From UBA2882 sp045542735 (lineage in GTDB: Bacteria; Bacillota; Clostridia; Lachnospirales; Lachnospiraceae), in contig JAZQLQ010000013.1 in assembly GCA_045542735.1 (NCBI GenBank), positions 1 to 64,000 on the forward strand: a DNA stretch of 64,000 nucleotides, given 5' to 3'. The position numbers and the translations under genes were made by a program. Below are positions 25,807 to 33,360 of this stretch, piece by piece. The stretch's first letter is position 1, and each line of letters starts with the position of its first letter. The notes under the pieces were generated by a model, which saw nothing but the letters and a program-made list of their open reading frames with translations, had not been told where the DNA came from and did not search any database.

Positions 25807-26349
25807 TTGAAGAGAGCAGGAAGTTCTGCAATGGATTTAGCCTATATAGGAATGTTTATTGCTCTTATGGCAATTTGCTCATGGATTAGCGTTCCCATGG
25901 TTGTACCTTTTACCATGCAGACCTTTGCAGTATTTGCTATGGTACTGATGCTTGGGACCAAACGGGCATTTATAACAGTGCTCACATATATATTATTGGG
26001 ATTATTGGGTGTGCCGGTGTATTCCAATTTTGGTGCAGGAGCCGGTGTGCTGTTTGGAAATACGGGTGGTTATATGATAGGCTTTCTGTTTTTGGTACCG
26101 GTGACAGGAATGTTAATTGATAAGTTTGGAAAAAAACTATGGATTAAGACAGTTGCCATGCTTCTTGGATTGCTTGTATGCTATGGATTTGGAACGGTAT
26201 GGTTTATATACATATATGGTAGGGCAAATGGAGAAATCGGGTTTGTGGCAGCGCTTACCATGTGCGTGCTTCCATATGTCGTTCCGGACTTGGTAAAAAT
26301 TGCCTTGGCCATTGTTTTAGAGCGAAGATTAGCGAGGTTTATACAATAA
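25807..26349 (+). CDS. bioY: Biotin transporter substrate-binding subunit BioY
   Basis: This 180-residue S component of an ECF transporter takes up biotin with a shared energising module. It has six spans, with AYIGMFIALMAICSWISVP at the start, MQTFAVFAMVLMLG, and the family signature LLGLLGVPVYSNFGAG followed by TGGYMIGFL. The start is a TTG at 25807, with GAGGAG eight bases upstream; the first in-frame ATG is at 25831. It follows the LXG module with 37 bases between, and a strong terminator follows. EcfA and EcfT are not in the window. Confidence 0.9.
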   Translation: MKRAGSSAMDLAYIGMFIALMAICSWISVPMVVPFTMQTFAVFAMVLMLGTKRAFITVLTYILLGLLGVPVYSNFGAGAGVLFGNTGGYMIGFLFLVPVTGMLIDKFGKKLWIKTVAMLLGLLVCYGFGTVWFIYIYGRANGEIGFVAALTMCVLPYVVPDLVKIALAIVLERRLARFIQ

Positions 26350-26393
26350 AAAAGCATGGATTTACGCGGAGTTTACGGACTCCGTGCTTTTTT
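26348..26393 (+). terminator. Intrinsic terminator after bioY
   Basis: A 13-bp stem (AAAAAAGCATGGA against TCCGTGCTTTTTT, one G-T pair) has a 20-base loop. It starts at the bioY stop codon. The A/T ends make it usable in both directions. Confidence 0.85.
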
Positions 26394-26432
26394 GCACATT
26401 TTTTCTTTTTTATGATGGAAAAAGTACCAACC

Positions 26433-26443
26433 TATGGTATAAT
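26433..26443 (+). promoter_or_regulatory. Extended -10 promoter of the zinc-ribbon kinase gene
   Basis: TATGGTATAAT contains a perfect -10 TATAAT at 26438-26443 with a TG one base upstream. No good -35 is seen. The kinase ATG is 31 bases downstream. Confidence 0.5.
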
Positions 26444-26474
26444 GGTATCAGAATTTTGTTCAAGGAGACTTATC

Positions 26475-27839
26475 ATGGACATAAGCAAGATTTGTTTTAA
26501 CTGCATGAAAGGCGAAGTGGACGAAGTCGGTGTTTGTGGTTATTGCGGCAAGCAGTTCTCGGATATCAAGTTGAGCGAGAACTATTTACCGGTCGGAAGC
26601 TTTTTGAGAGAAAAATACTTAATGGGCAAAGTGCTCGGTGAGGGCGGCTTTGGCATTACATATATTGGCTATGATATCAATCTTGATGCGCAGGTTGCCA
26701 TCAAGGAGTTTTTTCCGCGCAATCATGCCAGCAGGGCACGAGGGGCGGAGACACAGGTAATCCCCAACGAGGGAGATGCGGAGACGTTCTTTAGTAAGCA
26801 AAGAGATCGTTTCCTGGATGAGGCAAAGAGACTTGCCAAGTTCCGCAATACACCTGCCATTGTATCTGTATTGGATTTCTTTAAAGATAATGGAACCGCC
26901 TATCTGGTTATGAACTATCTGGAAGGCGATACCTTGCGTAAACTTTTGGATTATTCGGGCGGACGTATCACTGTAGAAGAGACTTTGAAGATTATTGAGC
27001 CGATTATGTTGGCGCTGAAGGAGATTCATGACAGTGGTTTTATCCATCGTGATATCAGTCCTGACAATATCATGATTGCCAATGCGAATAACAGAGTGTA
27101 TTTGATTGACTTTGGTACAGCGAGAGCCAATTCCGGTGATGAAGATAAGACTATTTCCGTATTTAAGAAATCCGGTTATACACCTCCCGAACAGCTCCGT
27201 ACAAAGGGTAAACAGGGACCGTGGACAGATATTTATGCATTATGTGGTACTATTTACCGTTGTATTACAGGTGTGAAGCCTATTGATGTGACGGACCGTT
27301 TATTTGGTGAAGAGTTGATTCGTCCCAGTGCATACGGATTCAAGATTGCACCGGAGATCGAAGATGCGATTATGAAAGGTCTGGAGATTCATAATGAAGA
27401 CCGATTCCAATCCATGGATGAGCTTTATGATGCAATCTATAAAAGTGATGCATGGCTCAATTCCAATCATGAGGAATATACCAAGGTTATTGAAGCGGTA
27501 CGTAATTATAAGTTACATGGAAGCCCCATTCCCAAGATTGAGGAGGCATATCGCAAACGTGCCGAGAATAAAGAGAATGGAGTGACTGTGGATAAGCCGG
27601 TTCGTGTATACGAGGATGAGCACGAAGAAGTGGTGCGCATTGTAGAGGAATATAAGCAAAGTCCGGAGTACTTGGCTGCATATGACCGTTTTATCAAAGA
27701 AGATCCGGTATACCTACGTCAGATTGAGCTTGAAAAGATTACAGAGATTGTAAAGGAATACAAAGCGCGCATGCACTTGGATGTATCAGATGAAGAGTTT
27801 ACAAATGTAATCATTAATGAAATGACCAGAGGATTATAA
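26475..27839 (+). CDS. Zinc-ribbon serine/threonine protein kinase
   Basis: This 454-residue protein has a zinc ribbon (C7, C10, C21, C24) fused to a Hanks-type kinase domain (about 45-310). The glycine loop is GEGGFGITY, the catalytic lysine is K77 (VAIKEFF), the catalytic loop HRDISPDN begins at 191, and DFG is at 212-214, so it looks active. The C-terminal 140 residues are charged helices without PASTA repeats or a membrane span, so it is soluble. CaaggaGA precedes the ATG at 26475. The substrate is unknown, and no partner phosphatase is adjacent. Confidence 0.88.
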   Translation: MDISKICFNCMKGEVDEVGVCGYCGKQFSDIKLSENYLPVGSFLREKYLMGKVLGEGGFGITYIGYDINLDAQVAIKEFFPRNHASRARGAETQVIPNEGDAETFFSKQRDRFLDEAKRLAKFRNTPAIVSVLDFFKDNGTAYLVMNYLEGDTLRKLLDYSGGRITVEETLKIIEPIMLALKEIHDSGFIHRDISPDNIMIANANNRVYLIDFGTARANSGDEDKTISVFKKSGYTPPEQLRTKGKQGPWTDIYALCGTIYRCITGVKPIDVTDRLFGEELIRPSAYGFKIAPEIEDAIMKGLEIHNEDRFQSMDELYDAIYKSDAWLNSNHEEYTKVIEAVRNYKLHGSPIPKIEEAYRKRAENKENGVTVDKPVRVYEDEHEEVVRIVEEYKQSPEYLAAYDRFIKEDPVYLRQIELEKITEIVKEYKARMHLDVSDEEFTNVIINEMTRGL

Positions 27840-27852
27840 AACGAGTGATATT

Positions 27853-27890
27853 AAAAAAAGAGAAGTGACAAATGCCGCTTCTCTTTTTTT
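27853..27890 (+). terminator. Intrinsic terminator after the kinase gene
   Basis: Fifteen-base arms (AAAAAAAGAGAAGTG against CGCTTCTCTTTTTTT, one T-G pair) with an eight-base loop, 13 bases after the stop. The remaining 160 bases to the spoVAD promoter are A-rich with no gene. Confidence 0.9.
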
Positions 27891-28050
27891 GCTATTTGAA
27901 GAAGAAAAATGACTAAAAACAAGTAAAAATGCAAGTAAGTATGCAAAAAATGACAAAAAATAGAATTAAAACAATAAAAAATAAAGGTTAAATACACAAA
28001 AACTGCTAAAGACTAAAAATGATGCAAGAAAAATGTCGTGGTGAAACGAT

Positions 28051-28080
28051 GAATAACAAATGTTTTTTGAGGGGATAATG
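28051..28080 (+). promoter_or_regulatory. Candidate sigma-G promoter of spoVAD
   Basis: GAATA (28051-28055), 18 bases, then GATAATG (28074-28080). The -35 fits GHATR fully and the -10 fits five of seven positions of CATNHTA. It lies 32 bases before the start codon and has the same spacing as the spoVAA site. Confidence 0.45.
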
Positions 28081-28112
28081 ACTAATATGAGATAAAAAGA
28101 AAGGTGAAAAGC

Positions 28113-29150
28113 ATGAAGGATGGAATAGAAGCAATATTTGCGGTTGGAAAGCAAAGCGTTAAGCTTCCAATGCCCATATATATCCGTGAATCGGCAGCGA
28201 TTGTTGGTCAAAAAGAAGGCGAAGGTCCTTTAGGAACACTTTTTGATATGGTTGGGGATGATGAATTGTTTGGATGCAATACTTGGGAAGAGGCGGAAAG
28301 TACCTTGCAGAAGGAAGCAGTCGCATTGACACTTGGGAAGTCTGGGATAGAGAAAGAAAACGTGCGATATTTATTGGCCGGTGATTTGTTGGGGCAGACC
28401 ATTGCGACCACTTTTGGCTTGGGTGAATTTCAGATTCCGTTGTTTGGGGTTTTTGGTGCCTGCTCTACCTGTGGAGAGACTTTAAGTCTTGGAGCTATGC
28501 TACTTGGGGGAGGTTTTGCGAAAAACGTCATGTGTGTCACATCCAGTCATTTCGCCAGTGCAGAAAAAGAATTCCGATTTCCTATGGAGTATGGGGGACA
28601 GCGTCCTCCCTGTGCTACCAGGACGGTAACCGGCAGTGGTGCATTTTTGTTATCAACAGAACAAAATCCAAAATCAAAAGCGCTAATAACGGGTGTTACT
28701 ACTGGGAAAATTGTAGATATGGGAGTGAAGGATAGCTTTAATATGGGGTGCAGTATGGCTCCCGCGGCAGCTGATGTGATTGCAACCAATCTAAGAGATT
28801 TTCAAAGAAAACCTTCCGACTACGATAAAATCATTACCGGAGACTTGGGGAGAGTAGGACAACGAGCGTTATTTGAATTGATGGATCAAAAAGGATATGA
28901 TATTTCTGCTAATCATATGGATTGTGGCATTGAGATTTTTCGCGAAGATCAGAAAGGAACCATGTCCGGAGGTAGCGGTTGTGGATGTGCAGCCACAGTC
29001 TTATCGGCTTACATTTTAAAGATGTTGAAAGAAAAGGTATGGAAAAGAGTTCTTTTTGTCCCTACAGGAGCTTTGTTAAACAAAACCAGTTTTAATGAGG
29101 GACAGACCGTTCCCGGAATTGCCCATGGCGTTGTGCTGGAAGCTTGCTAA
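28113..29150 (+). CDS. spoVAD: Stage V sporulation protein AD
   Basis: This 345-residue, thiolase-fold cytosolic protein binds dipicolinic acid and loads the SpoVA channel. Family marks are MPIYIRESAAIVGQKEGEGPLG at the start, GVFGACSTCGETLSLGAMLL (the thiolase-like cysteine loop), SSHFASAEKEFRFPMEYGGQRPP, and GGSGCGCAATVL near the end. The ATG at 28113 is eight bases from AAAGG; a GTG at 28104 is inside that site. It stands alone between two terminator-bounded regions rather than after spoVAC. Confidence 0.96.
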   Translation: MKDGIEAIFAVGKQSVKLPMPIYIRESAAIVGQKEGEGPLGTLFDMVGDDELFGCNTWEEAESTLQKEAVALTLGKSGIEKENVRYLLAGDLLGQTIATTFGLGEFQIPLFGVFGACSTCGETLSLGAMLLGGGFAKNVMCVTSSHFASAEKEFRFPMEYGGQRPPCATRTVTGSGAFLLSTEQNPKSKALITGVTTGKIVDMGVKDSFNMGCSMAPAAADVIATNLRDFQRKPSDYDKIITGDLGRVGQRALFELMDQKGYDISANHMDCGIEIFREDQKGTMSGGSGCGCAATVLSAYILKMLKEKVWKRVLFVPTGALLNKTSFNEGQTVPGIAHGVVLEAC

Positions 29151-29183
29151 ATACGGACTGTAGATAGAGGTGTGACTTCCAAC

Positions 29184-29201
29184 GGTAGATTCTACCATTT
29201 T
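29184..29201 (+). terminator. Possible weak terminator after spoVAD
   Basis: A five-base stem GGTAG/CTACC with a three-base loop is followed by ATTTTT. The stem is short, so efficiency is doubtful. The next promoter begins three bases later. Confidence 0.3.
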
Positions 29202-29203
29202 TC

Positions 29204-29232
29204 GTGACATTGCTACTTGTATATGGTATAAT
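29204..29232 (+). promoter_or_regulatory. Sigma-A type promoter of the HD-GYP gene
   Basis: GTGACA (29204-29209), 17 bases, then TATAAT (29227-29232), with TGG directly before the -10. It drives the operon of the HD-GYP protein, and possibly the small gene and ridA after it. Confidence 0.75.
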
Positions 29233-29273
29233 TTTATCCAAATGAGGACATACCGTCGAGGAGGCAGTCGGCA

Positions 29274-31433
29274 ATGCAGGGGATTGTAGTTTTGTACTAT
29301 TTGGTCGCATTGGTAGCGGCTTTGATTTTATTAAATGCTTATAAGAGGAAGACAACAATCGGTGATAAGATTGGCAAGGTTATGCTTGCTACTTTTTTGC
29401 TGATTGTTTTTTATTCCTTTAATATTGCAGGGACATCCATTTTGATCAAGATGGTGGGCTTGAGTCTTTCCTTTATTACCTTGGATGTTATGATGATTTT
29501 CTTCTATGAATACATAGTAGAGTTTATCGGATGGAGAAATAAGGTTCCACGTTTCTTAAGTTATTGTCTTTATGCATATGCGGTTGTTGATGCGGTATTC
29601 ATGCTGTTGAATCCATATAACAACATTGCCTATGATACCTATCGCATTGCATTGGGTGATGATTATGTGCTGGGATATACAGTTAAGTTGCCTATGATTA
29701 TTCATAATTCGTATGTACTGGCAATCGTATTTTTTGTAGTAATTTTATTAATGCTAAAATGCCACCAGACTCCTAAGGTATATTGGAAAAGATACTATAT
29801 GCTCATTGTAGGTATTGCTATATCGGCAGCGGTCAGCATCGTAAATATGCATGTGACAGATTTGATTCCTGTTGATATCTCATCGGCACTGTTTTGTGTC
29901 ATGGGTATGTTGATGTATTACAATACTTTCCATTATTTGCCTACCGTTACCTTAAATATTACCCGTAAAATGATTTTAAGTTATTTAAGTGAACCGGTTG
30001 TACTCTTCGACTATGAAGGACATTTGGCGGATTACAGTATTGATATTTTGAAGGTTATGCCCCACGTACGTTTTGCGGTTGGCATGACGGTAGAAGATTT
30101 TGTGCGGGAAGGTGAATTTGGTGGCTTCCGTAATGCTGATAGAGATCAAGAGTTTGAGTGGAGTACCAAGATTGCCGGAGAAAGTCGGATTTTCCAGTGT
30201 AAATTCCGTTGCATGAAGGATGATAAAGGTCGCGGAATGGGCAAAATTTTCGTATTCAATGATATCACCGATATGAGAAAAACCTATTTCGAGTTGGAGC
30301 AGTCTACCTTATATGATGGATTGACAGGACTTTATAATAAAGAAAGCTACTTAAATCAGGTTCCTCAGTGGAATGACAGCCGATATTGGCCGGTGGCTAT
30401 GGGTGTCTGCAATGTAAACGGTATGCGTAATATTAACGAGCGGTACGGCACACCCTATGGAGACTTTGTTATGCGCCAACTTGCCAATAGTTTGCGTCTT
30501 CATGTGGGAGAAGAGACTTTTGCAGCCAAGATGGATAACGGAGACCTTGTAGCCGTGCTGGAAGGTAAGACCCATGAGGATGTGGCGGCTATTTTTGAAG
30601 AAATCAAAAAAGATGTGGAAGCTTTTTTTGATAGGGTAAATCCTGTCCAGATTGAGTATGGTATTGCTATCAAGGAACGTGCGGATGTCACCATGGAGCG
30701 TGTGCTCTCGGATGCACGTACCAGTATGCAAAATAAAAAGATGTTGCGGGACAATTCTGCCAGCAGTTCCTTGGTGGATTCCTTGCGACAGACCTTGAGT
30801 GAAAGTGATTATGAGACGGAAGAACACGTGGAAAGAACCCGTGAAATGGCTGCTCGCTTGGGTCACGCCATGAATCTTTCCGATTCGGATATCGGTAAAT
30901 TGGAGCTCCTTGCTGTATTGCATGATATCGGTAAGGTGGCGATTCCTCATCATGTACTTGTGAAAAAAGGCAAACTCAATGATGAAGAGTTTAAGATTAT
31001 GCAGCAGCATACCGTAAAAGGTTATCGTATAGCCAAATCATCACCGGAGCTTGGAGATATCGCCGATTGTATTTTGTCCCATCATGAAAAATGGGATGGT
31101 ACCGGTTATCCCAACCGCTTGAAGGGAGAGGAGATTCCATTGCTTGCCCGTATTATTTCGGCAGTGGATTCCCATGACGTTATGGTACATAACCGTCCTT
31201 ATCATCAGGCGATGCCGGAAGAGGATGCCATCGCAGAGCTTCGCAGATGTGCAGGAACCCAGTTCGATCCCAATATTGTAGAGATATTTACCAATCTGTT
31301 GGAAAAGGAAGAATTGCCCCGCATCATTGAAGAACGTGAAAGAAAAGCACAGGAAGAAGCCAAGGCAGCCAAAGATGTAGCAACAAAAGCAATTGAGAAA
31401 GAAGTGACAGAATATGCGGGAAATGGAGTTTAA
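29274..31433 (+). CDS. 7TM-PAS-degenerate GGDEF-HD-GYP signalling protein
   Basis: This 719-residue protein has seven spans at about 1-225, resembling histidine-kinase 7TM sensors. A PAS-like domain follows at about 232-335, then a GGDEF-fold domain at about 340-505 whose active motif reads DNGDL instead of GGDEF, so cyclase activity is probably lost. A complete HD-GYP domain lies at about 515-690 (VLHDIGKVAIPHHVL; HHEKWDGTGYP; VDSHDVMVHNRPY), with all expected metal ligands. It should therefore degrade cyclic di-GMP (or a related dinucleotide) in response to a membrane signal. An Ala/Glu/Lys-rich tail ends the protein. GAGGAGG is nine bases before the ATG. Confidence 0.88.
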   Translation: MQGIVVLYYLVALVAALILLNAYKRKTTIGDKIGKVMLATFLLIVFYSFNIAGTSILIKMVGLSLSFITLDVMMIFFYEYIVEFIGWRNKVPRFLSYCLYAYAVVDAVFMLLNPYNNIAYDTYRIALGDDYVLGYTVKLPMIIHNSYVLAIVFFVVILLMLKCHQTPKVYWKRYYMLIVGIAISAAVSIVNMHVTDLIPVDISSALFCVMGMLMYYNTFHYLPTVTLNITRKMILSYLSEPVVLFDYEGHLADYSIDILKVMPHVRFAVGMTVEDFVREGEFGGFRNADRDQEFEWSTKIAGESRIFQCKFRCMKDDKGRGMGKIFVFNDITDMRKTYFELEQSTLYDGLTGLYNKESYLNQVPQWNDSRYWPVAMGVCNVNGMRNINERYGTPYGDFVMRQLANSLRLHVGEETFAAKMDNGDLVAVLEGKTHEDVAAIFEEIKKDVEAFFDRVNPVQIEYGIAIKERADVTMERVLSDARTSMQNKKMLRDNSASSSLVDSLRQTLSESDYETEEHVERTREMAARLGHAMNLSDSDIGKLELLAVLHDIGKVAIPHHVLVKKGKLNDEEFKIMQQHTVKGYRIAKSSPELGDIADCILSHHEKWDGTGYPNRLKGEEIPLLARIISAVDSHDVMVHNRPYHQAMPEEDAIAELRRCAGTQFDPNIVEIFTNLLEKEELPRIIEERERKAQEEAKAAKDVATKAIEKEVTEYAGNGV

Positions 31434-31434
31434 G

Positions 31435-31647
31435 ATGGAACGGGAAGGCCTGCTTCAAGTGGGTGACAAAGTGACCGTAACAGAAGGTATATTACCCAGT
31501 AGCTATTATTACACCATTGATCCGTCCTTAGCCATGTCAGGGAATATTCCGTTCCGAGAACGATTAATGGCCAAGGAAGGAACCGTGGTTGATATACAGG
31601 AAAATGACAGAGGTTATTATGTGACTGTCAATTTCTTGGAAGATTAA
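31435..31647 (+). CDS. Small beta-rich protein of unknown function (70 aa)
   Basis: This 70-residue protein starts at the ATG at 31435, one base after the HD-GYP stop, with TGGAG six bases upstream; two earlier in-frame ATGs lie inside the HD-GYP gene. The pattern VGDKVTVTEG, AKEGTVVDI and GYYVTVNF suggests a small SH3/KOW-like barrel. The middle (SYYYTIDPSLAMSGNIPFRERL) has no parallel I know. The tight coupling to the c-di-GMP phosphodiesterase gene suggests a related role, which remains inference. Confidence 0.7.
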   Translation: MEREGLLQVGDKVTVTEGILPSSYYYTIDPSLAMSGNIPFRERLMAKEGTVVDIQENDRGYYVTVNFLED

Positions 31648-31671
31648 TACAAATATATGGAGGAATTTATT

Positions 31672-32052
31672 ATGTTAAAAAAGATTAGTACAGACAAAGC
31701 ACCTGCGGCAATCGGACCGTATTCCCAGGGAATCATCGCAGGAGATTTCTTATTTGCATCGGGACAGATCCCTATTATTCCCGAGACCGGAGAATTGACA
31801 GGTGGCGATATTGCAGTTCAGGCTGAACAGGTAATGAAAAATATCGGCGAATTATTAAAAGAAGCCGGAGTTTCTTATGAAAATGTGGTGAAGACCGGTT
31901 GTTTCTTAGCAGATATGAACGACTTTGCCGCTTTTAATGAAGTATATGCAAAATATTTCACCGATACACCGCCTGCAAGAAGCTGTGTAGCTGTGAAAAC
32001 ACTTCCTAAGAATGTACTTTGCGAGGTAGAAGTGATTGCTTATTTGAAATAG
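31672..32052 (+). CDS. ridA: RidA family reactive intermediate deaminase
   Basis: This 126-residue protein of the YjgF/YER057c/UK114 family hydrolyses reactive enamine/imine intermediates such as 2-aminoacrylate from PLP enzymes. Conserved features are APAAIGPYSQGI near the start, FASGQIPIIPETGEL, and the C-terminal block TPPARSCVAVKTLPKNVLCEVE, which carries the key arginine (PPARS) and glutamate. GGAGGA is eight bases before the ATG at 31672. It probably reads from the HD-GYP promoter and is followed by the spoVAE promoter. Confidence 0.95.
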   Translation: MLKKISTDKAPAAIGPYSQGIIAGDFLFASGQIPIIPETGELTGGDIAVQAEQVMKNIGELLKEAGVSYENVVKTGCFLADMNDFAAFNEVYAKYFTDTPPARSCVAVKTLPKNVLCEVEVIAYLK

Positions 32053-32053
32053 C

Positions 32054-32083
32054 GTGTAAAAATGCCAAATACCGGATATACTA
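32054..32083 (+). promoter_or_regulatory. Candidate sigma-G promoter of spoVAE
   Basis: GTGTA (32054-32058), 18 bases, then TATACTA (32077-32083): four of five and six of seven matches to GHATR-N18-CATNHTA. It lies directly after the ridA stop, 32 bases before the ATG, the same distance as in spoVAD. Confidence 0.45.
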
Positions 32084-32115
32084 AGAAAACAATCATAGTA
32101 TGAAAGGTGTTTGGC

Positions 32116-32472
32116 ATGATTTATTTAAAGGCATTTTTAATTGGCGGATTGATTTGCGCTGTTGTGCAGATTTTAATGGAAAAAACAAAGCTTCTTCCTG
32201 GCAGAATTATGGTTTTACTTGTCTGTCTGGGCGTTATCTTAAGCTTTTTTGGAATATTTGAACCCTTTGCGGACGTTGCAGGAGCCGGAGCTACCGTGCC
32301 GCTTCTTGGCTTTGGACATGTCTTGATGAAGGGAGTCAAAGAAGCTATCGATAAGCAAGGGATTATCGGACTGTTTACCGGCGGTTTCAAAGCCGGAGCC
32401 GCAGGCTGCAGTGCAGCCCTCATCTTTGCATATTTGGTATCTTTGGTAGCAAAACCTAAGATACGTAAGTGA
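32116..32472 (+). CDS. spoVAE: Stage V sporulation protein AE
   Basis: This 118-residue membrane protein of the SpoVA complex has three to four spans. The segment FGIFEPFADVAGAGATVPLLGFGHVL is the diagnostic SpoVAE(b) motif and parallels the one in SpoVAC. AAAGGTG lies eight bases before the ATG at 32116; the GTG at 32107 is part of that site. It stands alone, 3 kb from spoVAD, and is followed by a 165-bp palindromic element. Confidence 0.93.
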   Translation: MIYLKAFLIGGLICAVVQILMEKTKLLPGRIMVLLVCLGVILSFFGIFEPFADVAGAGATVPLLGFGHVLMKGVKEAIDKQGIIGLFTGGFKAGAAGCSAALIFAYLVSLVAKPKIRK

Positions 32473-32480
32473 TGAATATA

Positions 32481-32645
32481 AAAACTCTACGAGAAATAGG
32501 ATAAATAAGAATATCGAAGGGTGCCTTTGTGAGACGTCGGTACTTAGATTGCGTGTTTTGCAATCTTATGTACCGTTACGTCGCGCATGAGCGAGAGCGG
32601 CGGCTCCCGAGATATCTATATTTATCCTATTTTTCGTAGAGTTTT
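32481..32645. repeat. 165-bp palindromic element with 27-bp terminal inverted repeats
   Basis: The left end (32481-32507, AAAACTCTACGAGAAATAGG then ATAAATA) and the right end (32619-32645) are inverted copies matching at 26 of 27 positions. Inside lies a second imperfect hairpin with arms of about 20 bases centred on GATTGC-GTGTTTT-GCAATC (about 32533-32582). A GC-rich tail follows (GAGCGAGAGCGGCGG) that is unlike the surrounding AT-rich DNA. No open frame is present. It separates convergent spoVAE and the DUF5721-like gene. It could be a MITE-like insertion, a structured RNA, or a large two-way terminator. Confidence 0.75.
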
Positions 32646-32649
32646 CATT

Positions 32650-33156
32650 TTACAGTAATTCAAATTTAATTCCCATAGCAGTTAATGACGATACAAAATC
32701 TCCATCCCAGATATTATCAATGGTTTTATCCATGATAAAGGTATCATAAGAAGTGCCGGTAATGCATTTTAAGGTATTTCCTTCAAAGCGGATATTTACG
32801 GCTAATGCTTTGATATGAGAGGCATTAACTATAGCATCGGGATTGCTTTTTAAACGTTCCAGATAGCGTTCACCTGCATGTAAGATGAATTTAAAAGCCA
32901 CAGGTGAGCGGTTTCCTTTGATCAAAGAAAAGCAGATGGGGCGCATTTGTTTCCAAGAGGAAAACGGTGCCGGTTTTTCCATGGTGTTGCCGGAAGCATC
33001 GGTGCCTTCGTAGAAGGCATCAACCGTGTGACCATCGATGATAAAAGTATTGTAGGTGGTGATGGATGCTTCTTCCAGATAAAAACTGTCAAAAGCCTCA
33101 CTGCCCAACAAATGATTCATAAATTCTTTTATATTCTTAATTTCCAGTGCAATCAT
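32650..33156 (-). CDS. DUF5721-like protein
   Basis: This 168-residue soluble protein resembles a family seen mainly in Lachnospiraceae (DUF5721-like: IKEFMNHLLGSEAFDSFYLEEASITTYN at the start, WKQMRPICFSLIKGNRSP in the middle, TSYDTFIMDK near the end). No function is known for the family. The ATG at 33156 follows a GGAAA-type site. It is convergent with spoVAE across the palindromic element and divergent from degV. Confidence 0.7.
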   Translation of the reverse strand: MIALEIKNIKEFMNHLLGSEAFDSFYLEEASITTYNTFIIDGHTVDAFYEGTDASGNTMEKPAPFSSWKQMRPICFSLIKGNRSPVAFKFILHAGERYLERLKSNPDAIVNASHIKALAVNIRFEGNTLKCITGTSYDTFIMDKTIDNIWDGDFVSSLTAMGIKFELL

Positions 33157-33287
33157 AAAATTTCCTTATAAACGATCTTTGGGTTGCATAAAATCTTTGC
33201 CGGATGGCGGATCTATTACAAGTCTAGCACATTTCCTGTTTTGTTGCTACATAATCATGGGATGAAAATAAAAATAGAATAAAGGTG

Positions 33288-33316
33288 TTTTCAAACACAA
33301 TTTTGTGTGCTATTAT
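33288..33316 (+). promoter_or_regulatory. degV promoter with a palindromic operator candidate
   Basis: TTTTCA (33288-33293), 17 bases, then TATTAT (33311-33316). The spacer holds a perfect palindrome ACACAA-TT-TTGTGT (33295-33308), placed where a repressor would block polymerase. Confidence 0.5.
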
Positions 33317-33360
33317 AAGTAGTAATTAAAACTACATCGTAAAATATTGGAGACGAGATT

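Noticed and set aside
26262..26474. 71-codon N-terminal extension of the zinc-ribbon kinase
   Set aside because: It covers the end of bioY, the bioY terminator and the kinase promoter; the zinc ribbon starts right after the ATG at 26475, which has a ribosome site.
30351..31010. 219-codon minus-strand frame opposite the HD-GYP gene
   Set aside because: It lies fully within the GGDEF/HD-GYP coding region, which has unmistakable motifs on the plus strand; no start signal is present.
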